A stretch of DNA of 28,663 bases from positions 18,470-47,132 of the forward strand of contig DDFA01000089.1 in the NCBI GenBank assembly GCA_002336975.1, given 5' to 3'. Position 1 is the first letter of the stretch; each line of letters begins with the position of its first letter. Shown here in pieces: positions 17,920-26,051 of the stretch. The notes beneath the pieces are model-generated. The model was not told where the DNA came from, made no database searches, and saw only the letters and a list, made by a program, of their open reading frames with translations. Source of the DNA: Phyllobacteriaceae bacterium UBA1940. GTDB taxonomy: Bacteria > Pseudomonadota > Alphaproteobacteria > Rhizobiales > Rhizobiaceae. Made by a program: the position numbers and the translations under genes.

Positions 17920-18792
17920 ATGCGTTACGTCCAGTTGCGAGCCTTTCACTATGTCGCGATTTCCGGCGGCTTCTCACGCGCCGCCGAGGCGCTTTTTCTC
18001 ACCCAGCCCGCGATCTCCGACCAGGTGCGAAAGCTGGAGGAGGAATACGACATCCTGCTCTTCAATCGGCACAAGAAGCAGGTGACGCTGACGCGCCAGG
18101 GCCAGAAGCTGCTCGAGATCACGCATCGCATGTTTGACACCGAGCAGCAGGCGCTCGACCTCTTGTCGGAGACGCGCTCGCTTCGGTCCGGCACGCTGCG
18201 CATCGTTGCCGACGCCGCTCATCACTTGCTGCATATCCTTGGAAAATTCCGCGAAAAGTATCCCGGCATCCAGATAACGATGCGCGGCGGCAACACGGAG
18301 ACCGTCATTGCCAGCCTGTATGCCTATGAGGCCGACATAGGAGTACTTGGCGAAATCCCGGAAGGACGCGATTTCGATATCCTGCGGCTGAACTCGACGC
18401 CGATCATCGCCTTTGTCGCGCGTGACCATCCCATTGCCAGCCGCAAATCGATGAGCTTCGAAGAGCTGACAAATTATCCACTGGTGATGCGCGAGCGCGG
18501 CTCCAAGACTCGCCACAAGCTGGAAGCAATGGCCGCTGGCGTCGGCGTCGCATTGAGGCCGGCGATCGAGGCGGAGGGCCGCGAGGCGGTGCGTGAAATC
18601 GTGGCCTCCGGCGCAGGCGTCGGCTTCGTATCGGAGGCTGAGTTCGGTCGCGACGGACGACTTGTTCCCGTCATCATCGATGCGCCTGAAATGCTTATGG
18701 ACGAGGCGCTGATCTGCCTGCGCGAGCGCGCCGGCGGCAAGCTGGTGCGCGCATTCTGGCAGGTGGCGGAGGATGTGGGTCCGGCAGCATAG
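17920..18792 (+). CDS. LysR-family regulator of aminoethylphosphonate catabolism
   Basis: A 290-residue LysR-type transcriptional regulator. The N-terminal winged helix-turn-helix occupies about residues 1-60 (RAFHYVAISGGFSRAAEAL, then LTQPAISDQVRKLEEEY). An effector-binding domain of periplasmic-binding-protein fold follows from about residue 90. The ATG at 17920 has an AGGG element close upstream and places MRYVQLRAFHYV at the start, as in the LysR subfamily associated with AEP catabolism (TIGR03339). An earlier ATG-like start at 17872 lies inside the operator-like palindrome. Divergent placement from phnW argues that it controls the AEP operon, probably as an activator responding to AEP or a pathway intermediate; the ligand is inferred. 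Confidence 0.9.
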   Translation: MRYVQLRAFHYVAISGGFSRAAEALFLTQPAISDQVRKLEEEYDILLFNRHKKQVTLTRQGQKLLEITHRMFDTEQQALDLLSETRSLRSGTLRIVADAAHHLLHILGKFREKYPGIQITMRGGNTETVIASLYAYEADIGVLGEIPEGRDFDILRLNSTPIIAFVARDHPIASRKSMSFEELTNYPLVMRERGSKTRHKLEAMAAGVGVALRPAIEAEGREAVREIVASGAGVGFVSEAEFGRDGRLVPVIIDAPEMLMDEALICLRERAGGKLVRAFWQVAEDVGPAA

Positions 18793-18800
18793 CGGAGTTT

Positions 18801-18815
18801 GCATCGGTCCGATGC
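18801..18815. terminator. Short hairpin after the LysR gene
   Basis: GCATCG-GTC-CGATGC makes a perfect 6-pair stem with a 3-base loop, 8 bases past the LysR stop and before the convergent AraC remnant. A GC-rich run rather than T residues follows, so it is only a weak terminator candidate. Confidence 0.3.
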
Positions 18816-18896
18816 GGGGCCGACATGCCCGCGTGAGAGCCGCCGCGCAAACGCCGCGCCGGGTCTGCAACGTCGCCGACGCGCCAAATCAGCGCA

Positions 18897-19472
18897 TCAC
18901 ACTTTCAACAGGGGAACTTCCAATCGCGTGCTCGTCCGAAAATCACGAGGGCTCATGCCGTACCGCTTCTTGAAGCATCGATTGAAGTAGGAAATGTCAC
19001 TCAATCCGTTGTCCCAGGCGATGTCTCTGATGGCCTTTCCCGCGTCGGTCACGCTTGCCAGCACGTGGCAGATATTGGTCAGTCGCTGGTCGAGCAAATA
19101 CGCCGTAAAGGTCGTCTTCTCTCCCTCGAAGAGCCGCTGGATGTAGCGCGGCGAGATCGCGAAGCGCGCGGCAATCCGGTTGACCGACAGCGATGGATCG
19201 GCGCAATGCTGGCTCAAATAATGTTTGATGATCGCGAGCTGCGCCGCCCGCTTGCCGCCTTCGACCGCTTTGAGGTCGGCGTCGGCGGCGACGACGCAGG
19301 CGATCAGGTCGCGGACGTGTGACGCGACCACGCTTGCGAGACGGGCGTCCATCGGCTCGCTGTCGTCGACCACCAGATTGAGATAGCCGAGCAGCAGCTG
19401 GAGCGGCTTGCTGTCGGCCGAAATCGCGTGCTGGATCGCCTGTTCAGGATTGCGCGTGAACGATAGCAGCAT
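18897..19472 (-). pseudogene. AraC-family transcriptional regulator, C-terminal remnant
   Basis: The C-terminal 191 residues match an AraC/XylS regulator. An alpha-helical linker (KPLQLLLGYLNLV, ASHVRDLIA) is followed by two helix-turn-helix units: LSVNRIAARFAISPRYIQRL, then AIRDIAWDNGLSDISYFNRCF, ending in KKRYGMSPRDFR. The N-terminal sensor domain found in full-length relatives (about 300 residues) is missing. Upstream of about 19475 the frame stays open but turns into low-complexity, arginine/alanine-rich translation that runs antisense across a cysteine-rich fragment and the marR gene, so it is not real coding. ATG 19472 could start a shortened protein. I judge it a truncated regulator whose 5' part was lost by rearrangement; loss of function is inferred. 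Confidence 0.7.
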
Positions 19473-19970
19473 TCGCCGCTCGACAAGGATGCAGCCATCG
19501 CGGCCGATGGCAACCTCAAGAGCATGTCTATGCAACTGACAGCGGGAGGCGGCATTCCCGGTCCGGTCCGGGCTATTTCCGGGGACCAGCAGACCTGGAG
19601 CGCATTTGCGCCGGACTCGCAACTGCTCTTGCACGGACCGGATCGGAGCTTCAAGCGGGTAACGCCGGCCTTGATCTGCGAAGGCGGCCGGGCCCGCAAC
19701 GGCAAGTGCACATGCCGGCGCGGTTTCATGCCGGCCAAGCTGAGGTCCGGCGGGTTCCGATGCGCGGCTGTCGCAATTGCCCCAACTCCGGTTCCGCCTT
19801 CCAGGGCAAACATCGTGCGCAAGATCGACTGCCGCGGCGGCGTTGTGCGCAGCGGAAGGTGCTTTTGTCCCCGCGGCCAATCGCTGAAGCGTGGCGTATG
19901 CCGCCAGGCGGTCAGGGTCGACCGGAAGCCGCCGCAACGTGTTTCGCCTCGGCCGCCACGCCTGCAGTGA
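19467..19970 (+). pseudogene. Cysteine-rich C-terminal protein fragment
   Basis: The frame is open from 19467 to a TGA at 19968-19970, with the first ATG at 19524 (148 codons). The translation has two copies of a cysteine module: ICEGGRARNGKCTCRRG and then IDCRGGVVRSGRCFCPRG, each followed by a basic segment ending in C. Similar C-terminal modules occur on large secreted or surface proteins of rhizobia. The N-terminal body of such a protein is absent and the frame abuts the truncated AraC gene on the opposite strand, so I read it as a remnant left by a deletion or rearrangement. Its former function is unknown. A small expressed protein cannot be excluded, but no good ribosome-binding site precedes the ATG. 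Confidence 0.55.
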
Positions 19971-20137
19971 CGCGCAGGCCCGTGCGATGCGTAAGCAAAG
20001 ACGCATCATTCCCGGCTGAATGCGGACAGCAGGCGGCCGGGATCCTTTGATGGACGTCGATCGGCGCGGCGCAGGCGGAGGGCGTTGGGGGCGCATTGTT
20101 CGCGACGGCGAGCGCCCGCTTGACGCGGCGGTCCATT
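19971..20137. other. Non-coding gap after the cysteine-rich fragment
   Basis: No credible gene is visible here. The stretch begins with a possible hairpin, GATGCG...CGCATC at 19986-20007 with a 10-base loop, which could end transcripts from the plus-strand remnant. The rest is GC-rich sequence leading to the end of marR. Confidence 0.35.
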
Positions 20138-20668
20138 TCAGGACCCGGCCTGGGTTTCGACCTCCTGGCCCATCTTTTTCAGCAGCGAGATCAACCGTCT
20201 GCGTTCGGTTTCCGACAGCTTGCCGAAGGTAAAGTCGCCGATGCGGTTGCCATGTTCGGTCAAACGCCTCGCCAACGCCATCCCTTCCGGCGTCAGCCAA
20301 AGCTGGCGCGATCTCTTGTCGGCGGGGTCGACCTGAATGGACAGAAGATTCCTCGCGCTCAGGCGATTGATCATCGAATTGAGGGTGGGCATGTCGATCG
20401 AGGTGAATTTCGACAATGCGCTGAATGAGGCGCCTGGAAATCGCATCAGCGATGTCAGCACCGCGAACTGGGTGGTCGTGATGTTGTCGATCGCCAGCGC
20501 ATTGGTGAGGTAGGCATTGAACCGGACGACAGCAATCTGGTTCGTCGTTCGCAACAGATAGCCGATGTTCGACTGCAGGTCATAGAGCGCCCTGGCTGCG
20601 GCGGACTCCTGTCCGGCCGTTTCCGGACCCGGCTGATCGATCCGTTCTTGGTCTGCTCCATCGGTCAT
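20138..20668 (-). CDS. MarR-family transcriptional regulator
   Basis: A 176-residue regulator. Residues 1-25 are a polar tail. A dimerisation helix (YLLRTTNQIAVVRFNAYL) is followed by the winged helix-turn-helix at about 65-125 (TTTQFAVLTSLM, SMINRLSARNLLSIQVDPADKRSRQLWLT in two stretches) and a C-terminal dimer helix. It most resembles MarR proteins that repress catabolic operons for aromatic and N-heterocyclic acids, such as the NicR type. It is divergent from the cysteine-hydrolase/importer/enamidase operon with a 222-base gap, so it probably represses that operon until the substrate or an intermediate binds. The ligand is unknown. Confidence 0.88.
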   Translation of the reverse strand: MTDGADQERIDQPGPETAGQESAAARALYDLQSNIGYLLRTTNQIAVVRFNAYLTNALAIDNITTTQFAVLTSLMRFPGASFSALSKFTSIDMPTLNSMINRLSARNLLSIQVDPADKRSRQLWLTPEGMALARRLTEHGNRIGDFTFGKLSETERRRLISLLKKMGQEVETQAGS

Positions 20669-20890
20669 TCTTGGGGTCCAGTGGGTGTCGAAATGGTGGC
20701 CGGCAAGCCGTTTTCAAATCTTAGGCGGCGGAAAAAACGAAGTAAACTGACCCGTGATACTAGTTGTATCTGATTGATTATATTGACTTTAATTTCTGTC
20801 GAACGATGGAAAATAGATAGTACACGACATAATGATTGATCTTTTCCGGCGTTATGATAGCGTCGTTGGGGAAGGTTGGAGCACCGTTCG
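20669..20890. promoter_or_regulatory. Divergent promoter region marR / enamidase operon, with candidate operator
   Basis: This gap is strikingly AT-rich between about 20740 and 20860. It carries GATAC-TAGTT-GTATC at 20756-20770, a palindrome with 5-base arms and a size typical of MarR operators. Further AT-rich elements (TTGACT near 20782, TATGAT near 20852) may belong to promoters, but no convincing -35/-10 pair with normal spacing could be assigned. Confidence 0.5.
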
Positions 20891-21544
20891 ATGGACTCGT
20901 TTTCGGCCAGTCGTGCAGGCCAGGTTACGCAGGTGATCGAGCCGCGATCCACCGCTCTGCTGATCGTTGATATGTTGTGGGATTTTTGCGATCCGGCTGG
21001 CGCAATGCCGCTGCCGGGAGCCGAGCGGCTCTACCCGGTTCAAAATGCGCTGGTGACGGCGTCGCGCGAAACCGGCGCGATGATCGGCTGGGTGGTCGAT
21101 GCGCATCGGCCGGGCTTGAAGCGCGACCGCGAGTTTTTGAAGCGAGCGCCGCATTGCCTGGAAGGTACGCCGGGCGTCGACGTGGTGCCGCAGTTGGACA
21201 AGCATGCCGACGATCTGGTCTTCCACAAGCGCCGCTACAGCGCGTTCTTCGGCACGGATCTCGACCTGACCTTGCGCGACAATCTGATCGATACGGTCAT
21301 CGTTTTCGGTGTCGTGACCAATATCTGCGTCCGCTCGACGGTGCACGATGCATTCTTCAACGGCTATCGCGTGATCGTGCCGCACGATGCGTGTGCGGCG
21401 ACGGGCCCGCGCGAGCAGGCGTCCTCGCTCTACGACATTGCGACCCATTTCGGCACGGTGACCGACGCCGCCCGCGTGATTCAGGCGCTGCGGGGCAGGA
21501 GCGCCGTCGAGGCCATGCCGGAGTTTGAAACGACCGACATCTGA
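20891..21544 (+). CDS. Cysteine hydrolase, isochorismatase-like amidase family
   Basis: A 217-residue cytoplasmic hydrolase. The catalytic triad of the family is present: D27 in LLIVDMLWDF, K113 in FHKRRYSAF and C146 in VVTNICVRST, the last preceded by the usual non-proline cis-peptide region. Relatives include N-carbamoylsarcosine amidase, maleamate amidohydrolase (NicF), ureidoacrylate amidohydrolase and nicotinamidase, all of which release ammonia or carbamate from amides. The ATG has GGAG 9 bases upstream; a TTG 15 bases earlier is possible. It is the first gene of the operon containing the amide-type importer and the enamidase, so it probably cleaves a linear amide made in that pathway. 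The exact substrate is not readable. Confidence 0.9.
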   Translation: MDSFSASRAGQVTQVIEPRSTALLIVDMLWDFCDPAGAMPLPGAERLYPVQNALVTASRETGAMIGWVVDAHRPGLKRDREFLKRAPHCLEGTPGVDVVPQLDKHADDLVFHKRRYSAFFGTDLDLTLRDNLIDTVIVFGVVTNICVRSTVHDAFFNGYRVIVPHDACAATGPREQASSLYDIATHFGTVTDAARVIQALRGRSAVEAMPEFETTDI

Positions 21545-21563
21545 TGCTCAGGGAGGAGCCAGC

Positions 21564-22736
21564 ATGACGATGAATGTGAAATTTTCGCGCCGCAGCATTC
21601 TGCAGATGGGAGCCGCCGCCGGGTTCGGCGCGCTCGCCATGCCGGCAATCGCGCAGAACAAGCCGATCCGGGTCGGCATTCTCCAGCCCTTCACTGGAGG
21701 GCTCGAGGCGCTCGGACAGCAAGGCGCCAACGGCGCCGAGTTGGCGTTTCTGGACGCCAATGACGCCGGAGGCGTCGGCGGCCGCATGTTTGAACTGGTG
21801 CGCGCCGACACCGCAACCGATCCGCGAACCGCGGTGGAGCGCACCAATGACTTGATCCGGCGCGAGGAAGTGTCGGCCATCGTCGGTCCCGTCACCAGCG
21901 CCAATCGCGATGCGATGCGTCCGACAATCGAGCGGGCGAAGATGCCTCTGCTCTATGCGACGGACTACGAGGGCGGCGTCTGCTCGCGTTACATCACCTG
22001 TTACAGCGCCTTGCCCGACCATTGGGTCGTGCCGCTGGTCAAGCACGCGACCGAGACGATGGGCAAGAGCTTCTACCTCGTCGGGTCCGACTATGTGTGG
22101 CCGCAAAAGATGAACGCCGCCTTCCGGGCCGAGGCCGAGAAGAACGGCGGCGCGGTCGTAGGCGAGGAATACACGCCGTGGGGCGCGACAGACTATGCCG
22201 CGACCTTGCGAAAAATCCGCGATTCCGGCGCCAATACGGTCGCGCTCACCATTGTCGGGGCTGACGCCATCACCTTCGTCAAGCAGTTCGCCGCCGCAGG
22301 CATGAACAAGTCGATCCGGATGATCTTTTTCGGCTTCTCCGAAAACTATCTGGCGGGCCTGTCCCACGATGAGAGCAACGGCATCGTCGCGCCGGCCGAT
22401 TTCACCTCGTCCCTGGTTTCGGAGGATGCGGAGAAGCTGAAGTCGCTGGCGCACAAGCGCTATGGGGCCGACGCCATCGTCTCCAATACGGTTGATGCGC
22501 ATTGGACGCTGTCGCGCATGTATATAGAAGGCATCCGCCGCGCCGGCGGCGACGACAAGGAGGCCGTGACCGACGCCATGGTCGACCAGTCGATCCGCTC
22601 GGGCAATGGTGAAGTCTATCTGCGCAAGTCGGACCGTCACGTCGATCTCAACGTTCTCATCACCGAGGCGCGAGACGGCAAGATGAATACGCTGGTTGAT
22701 CTTGGACGCATTGTCGCCGCCAATCAGTGCGGCTGA
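21564..22736 (+). CDS. Substrate-binding protein, urea/amide (AmiC/FmdD/UrtA-like) ABC importer
   Basis: A 390-residue periplasmic binding protein. The N-terminus has a Tat-type twin-arginine signal, SRRSILQM at about residues 8-15, a hydrophobic stretch and an AIA-Q cleavage site near residue 30, so it is probably exported folded. The mature protein has the Peripla_BP_5 hallmarks of urea and short-amide binders: GPVTSANRDA, YEGG, CYSALPDHW, YLVGSDYVWP and GATDYAATLRKI. GGAGG lies about 9 bases before the ATG. It is followed directly by its two ATPases and two permeases. The family binds urea, formamide or short amides and branched-chain amino acids. With the hydrolases around it, an amide or cyclic-amide ligand is the best inference. 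Confidence 0.9.
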   Translation: MTMNVKFSRRSILQMGAAAGFGALAMPAIAQNKPIRVGILQPFTGGLEALGQQGANGAELAFLDANDAGGVGGRMFELVRADTATDPRTAVERTNDLIRREEVSAIVGPVTSANRDAMRPTIERAKMPLLYATDYEGGVCSRYITCYSALPDHWVVPLVKHATETMGKSFYLVGSDYVWPQKMNAAFRAEAEKNGGAVVGEEYTPWGATDYAATLRKIRDSGANTVALTIVGADAITFVKQFAAAGMNKSIRMIFFGFSENYLAGLSHDESNGIVAPADFTSSLVSEDAEKLKSLAHKRYGADAIVSNTVDAHWTLSRMYIEGIRRAGGDDKEAVTDAMVDQSIRSGNGEVYLRKSDRHVDLNVLITEARDGKMNTLVDLGRIVAANQCG

Positions 22737-22740
22737 CATC

Positions 22741-23496
22741 ATGGCGACTGCCCCGCTGCTTCAGGTCGTGGGTCTGACCAAACGGTTTGGAGGCGTCGTT
22801 GCCGTCAACGACGTCTCCTTCGAACTTGAAGCAGGCTCGTTGCACACCATTCTGGGACCCAATGGCTGTGGCAAGACCACGCTGTTCAACCTGATCGACG
22901 GTTCGTTGAAGCCGACCGCGGGGCAGATTCTTTTCAGCGGCGTCCGCATTGACTCGATGGAGCCGCATCGCATCGCCAGGATGGGGATTGCGCGCAAATT
23001 CCAGGTGCCTGGCGTGTTCGGCGAACTCAGCGTCGCGCAAAATCTCGAAGTGGCGTTGGCGCGCGCCGATGGCGCCAACGGTATGGTCGCGCTGACCCTG
23101 GTTCGCCCGTCCATTGCCAGACGCGACGAACTGGCCGAACTGTGCGGCCTGAGCGAAAAGCTGGAGCGGACGGTGGGCGAAATATCCCATGGCGAACGCC
23201 AGCGTCTGGAGATCGCCATGCTGCTCGCCTGCGACGTCAGTCTGCTGATGCTGGACGAACCGACAGCCGGCATGTCGGTGTCGGAGACGCAATCCATCGC
23301 TCGGCTCGTCAAGCAGCTCAACGTCGAGCGCGGCCTGACGATCCTCGCCGTCGAGCACGACCTCGGGTTTGTCCGCAGCCTCGACGCGCCGGTTCTCGTC
23401 GCCAATGGTGGAAAGATCATCGCGCGCGGCGACTACGAAACCATCAGGAACGATCCGCGCGTCATCGAATCCTATCTTGGGGCGGCGCATGCTTGA
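22741..23496 (+). CDS. Branched-chain-type ABC transporter ATP-binding protein, LivG-like
   Basis: A 251-residue ATPase with Walker A GPNGCGKT (39-46), a Q-loop at FQVPGVFGELSV (around 87-98), signature ISHGERQRLEIA (148-159) and Walker B LLMLDEPTAG. The signature has SHGE in place of SGGQ, a substitution that is common in LivG/UrtD-like subunits. Its length and the lack of a C-terminal extension fit the LivG/UrtD group. The ATG is 4 bases past the binding-protein stop, and its own stop overlaps the next ATPase gene by 8 bases, so translation is coupled. It pairs with the LivF-like ATPase below the two permeases. Confidence 0.92.
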   Translation: MATAPLLQVVGLTKRFGGVVAVNDVSFELEAGSLHTILGPNGCGKTTLFNLIDGSLKPTAGQILFSGVRIDSMEPHRIARMGIARKFQVPGVFGELSVAQNLEVALARADGANGMVALTLVRPSIARRDELAELCGLSEKLERTVGEISHGERQRLEIAMLLACDVSLLMLDEPTAGMSVSETQSIARLVKQLNVERGLTILAVEHDLGFVRSLDAPVLVANGGKIIARGDYETIRNDPRVIESYLGAAHA

Positions 23497-24196
23497 GATT
23501 GTCGGTCTCAAGGCAGGCTACCCGTCGGGCGGGCTTGTCCTCAACGATTTGAATATCTCCATCCCCCGCGCCAGCATCGTCGCGGTGCTCGGTCGCAACG
23601 GCATGGGCAAGACGACCTTGATGCGGTCCGTATGCGGCCTTCTCGCCTCGGCGGGCGGAAGCATCCTCCTGGACGGCCAGGAAATAGCCGGCCGCACCGT
23701 CTTCGAGCGCGCCCGCGCCGGCATCGGCTTTGTGCCGCAGGGGCGCGAGGTGTTCGCTGATTTTTCGGTCGCCGAAAATCTGCTGATCGGGCGCATCGCC
23801 AAGCCGGGGCTGTCCCCTGAGATTCCCGAGCACCTGCTGTCGCTGTTTCCGATCCTTCGGGAACGGTGGAACCAGCGCGCCGGCTCCTTCTCGGGCGGTC
23901 AGCAGCAGCAACTGGCGATCGCGCGTGCGCTTGCCGGCGAACCGCGCGTCCTGCTGCTCGACGAGCCGTCGGAAGGCATTCAGCCGTCGATCGTGCATCA
24001 ACTGGCGGGGACGCTTCGCCAACTGGTCGACACGACCGGCCTGACGATCATGATGGCGGAGCAGAACCTGGACATGGTCGCCGCCTGCGCCGATACGGTC
24101 GCCTTCATCGACCACGGCGCGATCGTCGAATCTGGGATCCCGGCGGCCGGCATCCGTGAAGACCGCGCCCGCCAAGCAAAATTCCTTTCGATCTGA
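23489..24196 (+). CDS. Branched-chain-type ABC transporter ATP-binding protein, LivF-like
   Basis: A 235-residue ATPase. Walker A is GRNGMGKT (35-42), a Q-loop appears in FVPQGREVFADFSV (81-94), the signature is SFSGGQQQQLAIA (133-145) and Walker B is VLLLDEPSEG (154-163). The GRNGMGKT and PQGR features are characteristic of LivF/UrtE. The ATG overlaps the end of the LivG-like gene by 8 bases. With that gene it forms the heterodimeric motor of the importer, and the LivH-like permease gene begins 8 bases after its stop. Confidence 0.93.
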   Translation: MLEIVGLKAGYPSGGLVLNDLNISIPRASIVAVLGRNGMGKTTLMRSVCGLLASAGGSILLDGQEIAGRTVFERARAGIGFVPQGREVFADFSVAENLLIGRIAKPGLSPEIPEHLLSLFPILRERWNQRAGSFSGGQQQQLAIARALAGEPRVLLLDEPSEGIQPSIVHQLAGTLRQLVDTTGLTIMMAEQNLDMVAACADTVAFIDHGAIVESGIPAAGIREDRARQAKFLSI

Positions 24197-24204
24197 GGTC
24201 CCCG

Positions 24205-25050
24205 ATGGAGCTTCTACTCGACAGCCTCAATCACTTTTCGGTCCTGATGCTGGTGATCCTCGGCTTGGTGGTGATCTTCGGCCTGATGAACGTCATCAAC
24301 ATGGCGCATGGTGAATTCCTGCTGATCGGCGCCTACACTGTGGTTGCGCTGACAGGCGTCGGCGCCAGTTTCTGGCTGGCGCTGCTTGCCGCGCCGGTCG
24401 TCACCGCCGTCGTTGGTCTGTTTGTCGAAATCCTGGTGATCCGGCGCATCTACCGCCGTTTCCTCGACACGATCCTCGCGACGTGGGGGGTGTCGCTGGT
24501 GTTAAAACAGATCACCATCCTCCTGTTCGGGCCGACAGCGCACAGCGTCGCCAACCCGTTGCCGGGCGCCGTGACGCTGTTTGGCGTTGATTATCCGCGG
24601 ATCCGGCTGTTGATCATCGTCGTGGCGATCACGCTGGCGAGCCTGTTGTACCTGGCGCTGTTTCGCAGCCGCACCGGCCTGAAACTGCGCGCGGTCATCG
24701 CCAATCGCGACATTTCCGGCGCGCTTGGCCTCGACACAAGGGTCATGGACATGGCCAGCTTCTGCCTCGGCGCGGCGCTGGCGGGTTTCGCCGGCGCGCT
24801 GATGAGCCCGGTGATGAGCGTCGACCCGCAGGCGGGCATGCGTTTCCTCACCCCGTCCTTCCTTGCCATCCTGATCGGCGGCGTCAATTCCCTCGTCGGG
24901 CCGGTCATCGGCGCGCTCGGCATCGCCAGCGCCACCAATATCATCGGCAGCTGGCTGTCGCAGGCCGATACCCAGATCATCGTCTTCATCCTGGCGATCG
25001 TGATCATCCGCCTGTTTCCAAACGGCATCGCCGCGTGGTGGCGCAAATGA
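24205..25050 (+). CDS. Branched-chain-type ABC transporter permease, LivH-like
   Basis: A 281-residue inner-membrane permease with about eight hydrophobic segments. Signatures of the LivH/UrtB family are visible: VVIFGLMNVINMAHGEFLLI near residues 22-41, RSRTGLKLRAVIAN in a cytoplasmic loop and GAALAGFAGALMSP near 190-203. It forms the channel with the LivM-like protein, whose ATG overlaps its TGA (ATGA at 25047-25050). A ribosome-binding site is weak, in line with coupling from the upstream ATPase gene 8 bases away. No missing segment was seen. Confidence 0.93.
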   Translation: MELLLDSLNHFSVLMLVILGLVVIFGLMNVINMAHGEFLLIGAYTVVALTGVGASFWLALLAAPVVTAVVGLFVEILVIRRIYRRFLDTILATWGVSLVLKQITILLFGPTAHSVANPLPGAVTLFGVDYPRIRLLIIVVAITLASLLYLALFRSRTGLKLRAVIANRDISGALGLDTRVMDMASFCLGAALAGFAGALMSPVMSVDPQAGMRFLTPSFLAILIGGVNSLVGPVIGALGIASATNIIGSWLSQADTQIIVFILAIVIIRLFPNGIAAWWRK

Positions 25051-26051
25051 CCGGGCCGGACCGCACCGGGCTCTACGCCACAATCGCCATCTGGCTGCTT
25101 CTTGCCGTCAGCGGCCTGGCCGCGCCGCACTGGCTGCTGCCGTTGCTGTCGATCTATTTCTGCTATGGAATCTTCGCCATGGGGCTCAGCCTGATCTGGG
25201 GGCAGGCGGGCATCCTCAGCTTCGGGCAGGCGATCTTCTTCGGCGCCGGCGCCTATGCGTTCGCGGTGGTTACGCTTGGCATGGTCCCCGGCGTGCCGGA
25301 CCATTTCCTGATCGGAGTAGTGGCTGCCGTGGTGGTGAGTGGCGGCCTTGCGGCCATCGCCGCCTGGATGACCTTCGCCGGCCGTGGCCTGTCGGGGGCG
25401 CATTTCGCCATTGTCACATTGTGCGCGGCCGTCGTGGTCGAGACCGCCGCGACGCGTTCCGACTATCTGGGCGGCTACAACGGCCTGTTCGGGGTGCCGC
25501 CGATCAGCTTCGGCGGCGAGGACCTGGGACCGACCACTGTCTATTTCGTCGTGCTGGCGGTTCTTTTTGCCGTTTTCGCCGGGCTGACGGTGCTGGTGCG
25601 TTCGCCATTCGGCACGGTGCTGCGGGCCATCCGCAACGACGAGAACCGCACCGCGCATCTGGGCTACGACACAAGGCGGCTGAAATCCGCGGCGTTCGTC
25701 ATCGCCGGCGCGGTCTCCGGCCTGGCGGGCGCGCTGTTCGCCTCGCAGTTCGGCTTCGTCTCACCGTCGCTGATCGGCTTCGCCTTGTCGACTCAGGTGC
25801 TGATCTGGGTCGCCGTTGGCGGGCGCGCGGTGCTGATGGCGTCGGTTGCGGGCGCCATCATCGTTCCGGGCGCGGAAAACCTGCTGTCAGCCAAGATCGG
25901 CAACATCTGGCAACTGGCTATCGGCCTGATCTTCGTTGTCACCGTCATTGTTGCGCGCGACGGCGCGTTCGGTCGGCTGCTAAGATTGCCGGAGCCGCAG
26001 CGGCTGCGAAGACACGGAAGTTCGGAGAAAAGTGAACATGGCCAAGACTGA
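25047..26051 (+). CDS. Branched-chain-type ABC transporter permease, LivM-like
   Basis: A 334-residue permease with around nine membrane segments. The LivM/UrtC hallmark SLIWGQAGILSFGQAIFFG occurs near residues 47-65, followed by a GAYAFAV segment; a loop VLRAIRNDENRTAHLGYD and then IAGAVSGLAGALFASQ also match. The ATG overlaps the LivH-like stop. A GTG 12 bases upstream is possible. Its last 14 bases overlap the start of the first amino-acid-synthesis-family gene, so importer and enzymes are translated from the same message. Confidence 0.92.
   Translation: MTGPDRTGLYATIAIWLLLAVSGLAAPHWLLPLLSIYFCYGIFAMGLSLIWGQAGILSFGQAIFFGAGAYAFAVVTLGMVPGVPDHFLIGVVAAVVVSGGLAAIAAWMTFAGRGLSGAHFAIVTLCAAVVVETAATRSDYLGGYNGLFGVPPISFGGEDLGPTTVYFVVLAVLFAVFAGLTVLVRSPFGTVLRAIRNDENRTAHLGYDTRRLKSAAFVIAGAVSGLAGALFASQFGFVSPSLIGFALSTQVLIWVAVGGRAVLMASVAGAIIVPGAENLLSAKIGNIWQLAIGLIFVVTVIVARDGAFGRLLRLPEPQRLRRHGSSEKSEHGQD

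Noticed and set aside
18897..20300. Full-length 467-residue AraC protein
   Set aside because: Only the last 191 residues or so show AraC features; the rest runs antisense to the cysteine-rich fragment and overlaps marR.
20782..20857. Sigma-70 promoter with TTGACT and TATGAT
   Set aside because: Spacing between the elements is far from 16-18 bases, and no partner at proper distance was found for either.
22741..23496. Loss of the ABC signature (SHGE instead of SGGQ) as a sign of an inactive ATPase
   Set aside because: This kind of substitution is tolerated in LivG/UrtD-like subunits, and Walker A and B are intact.
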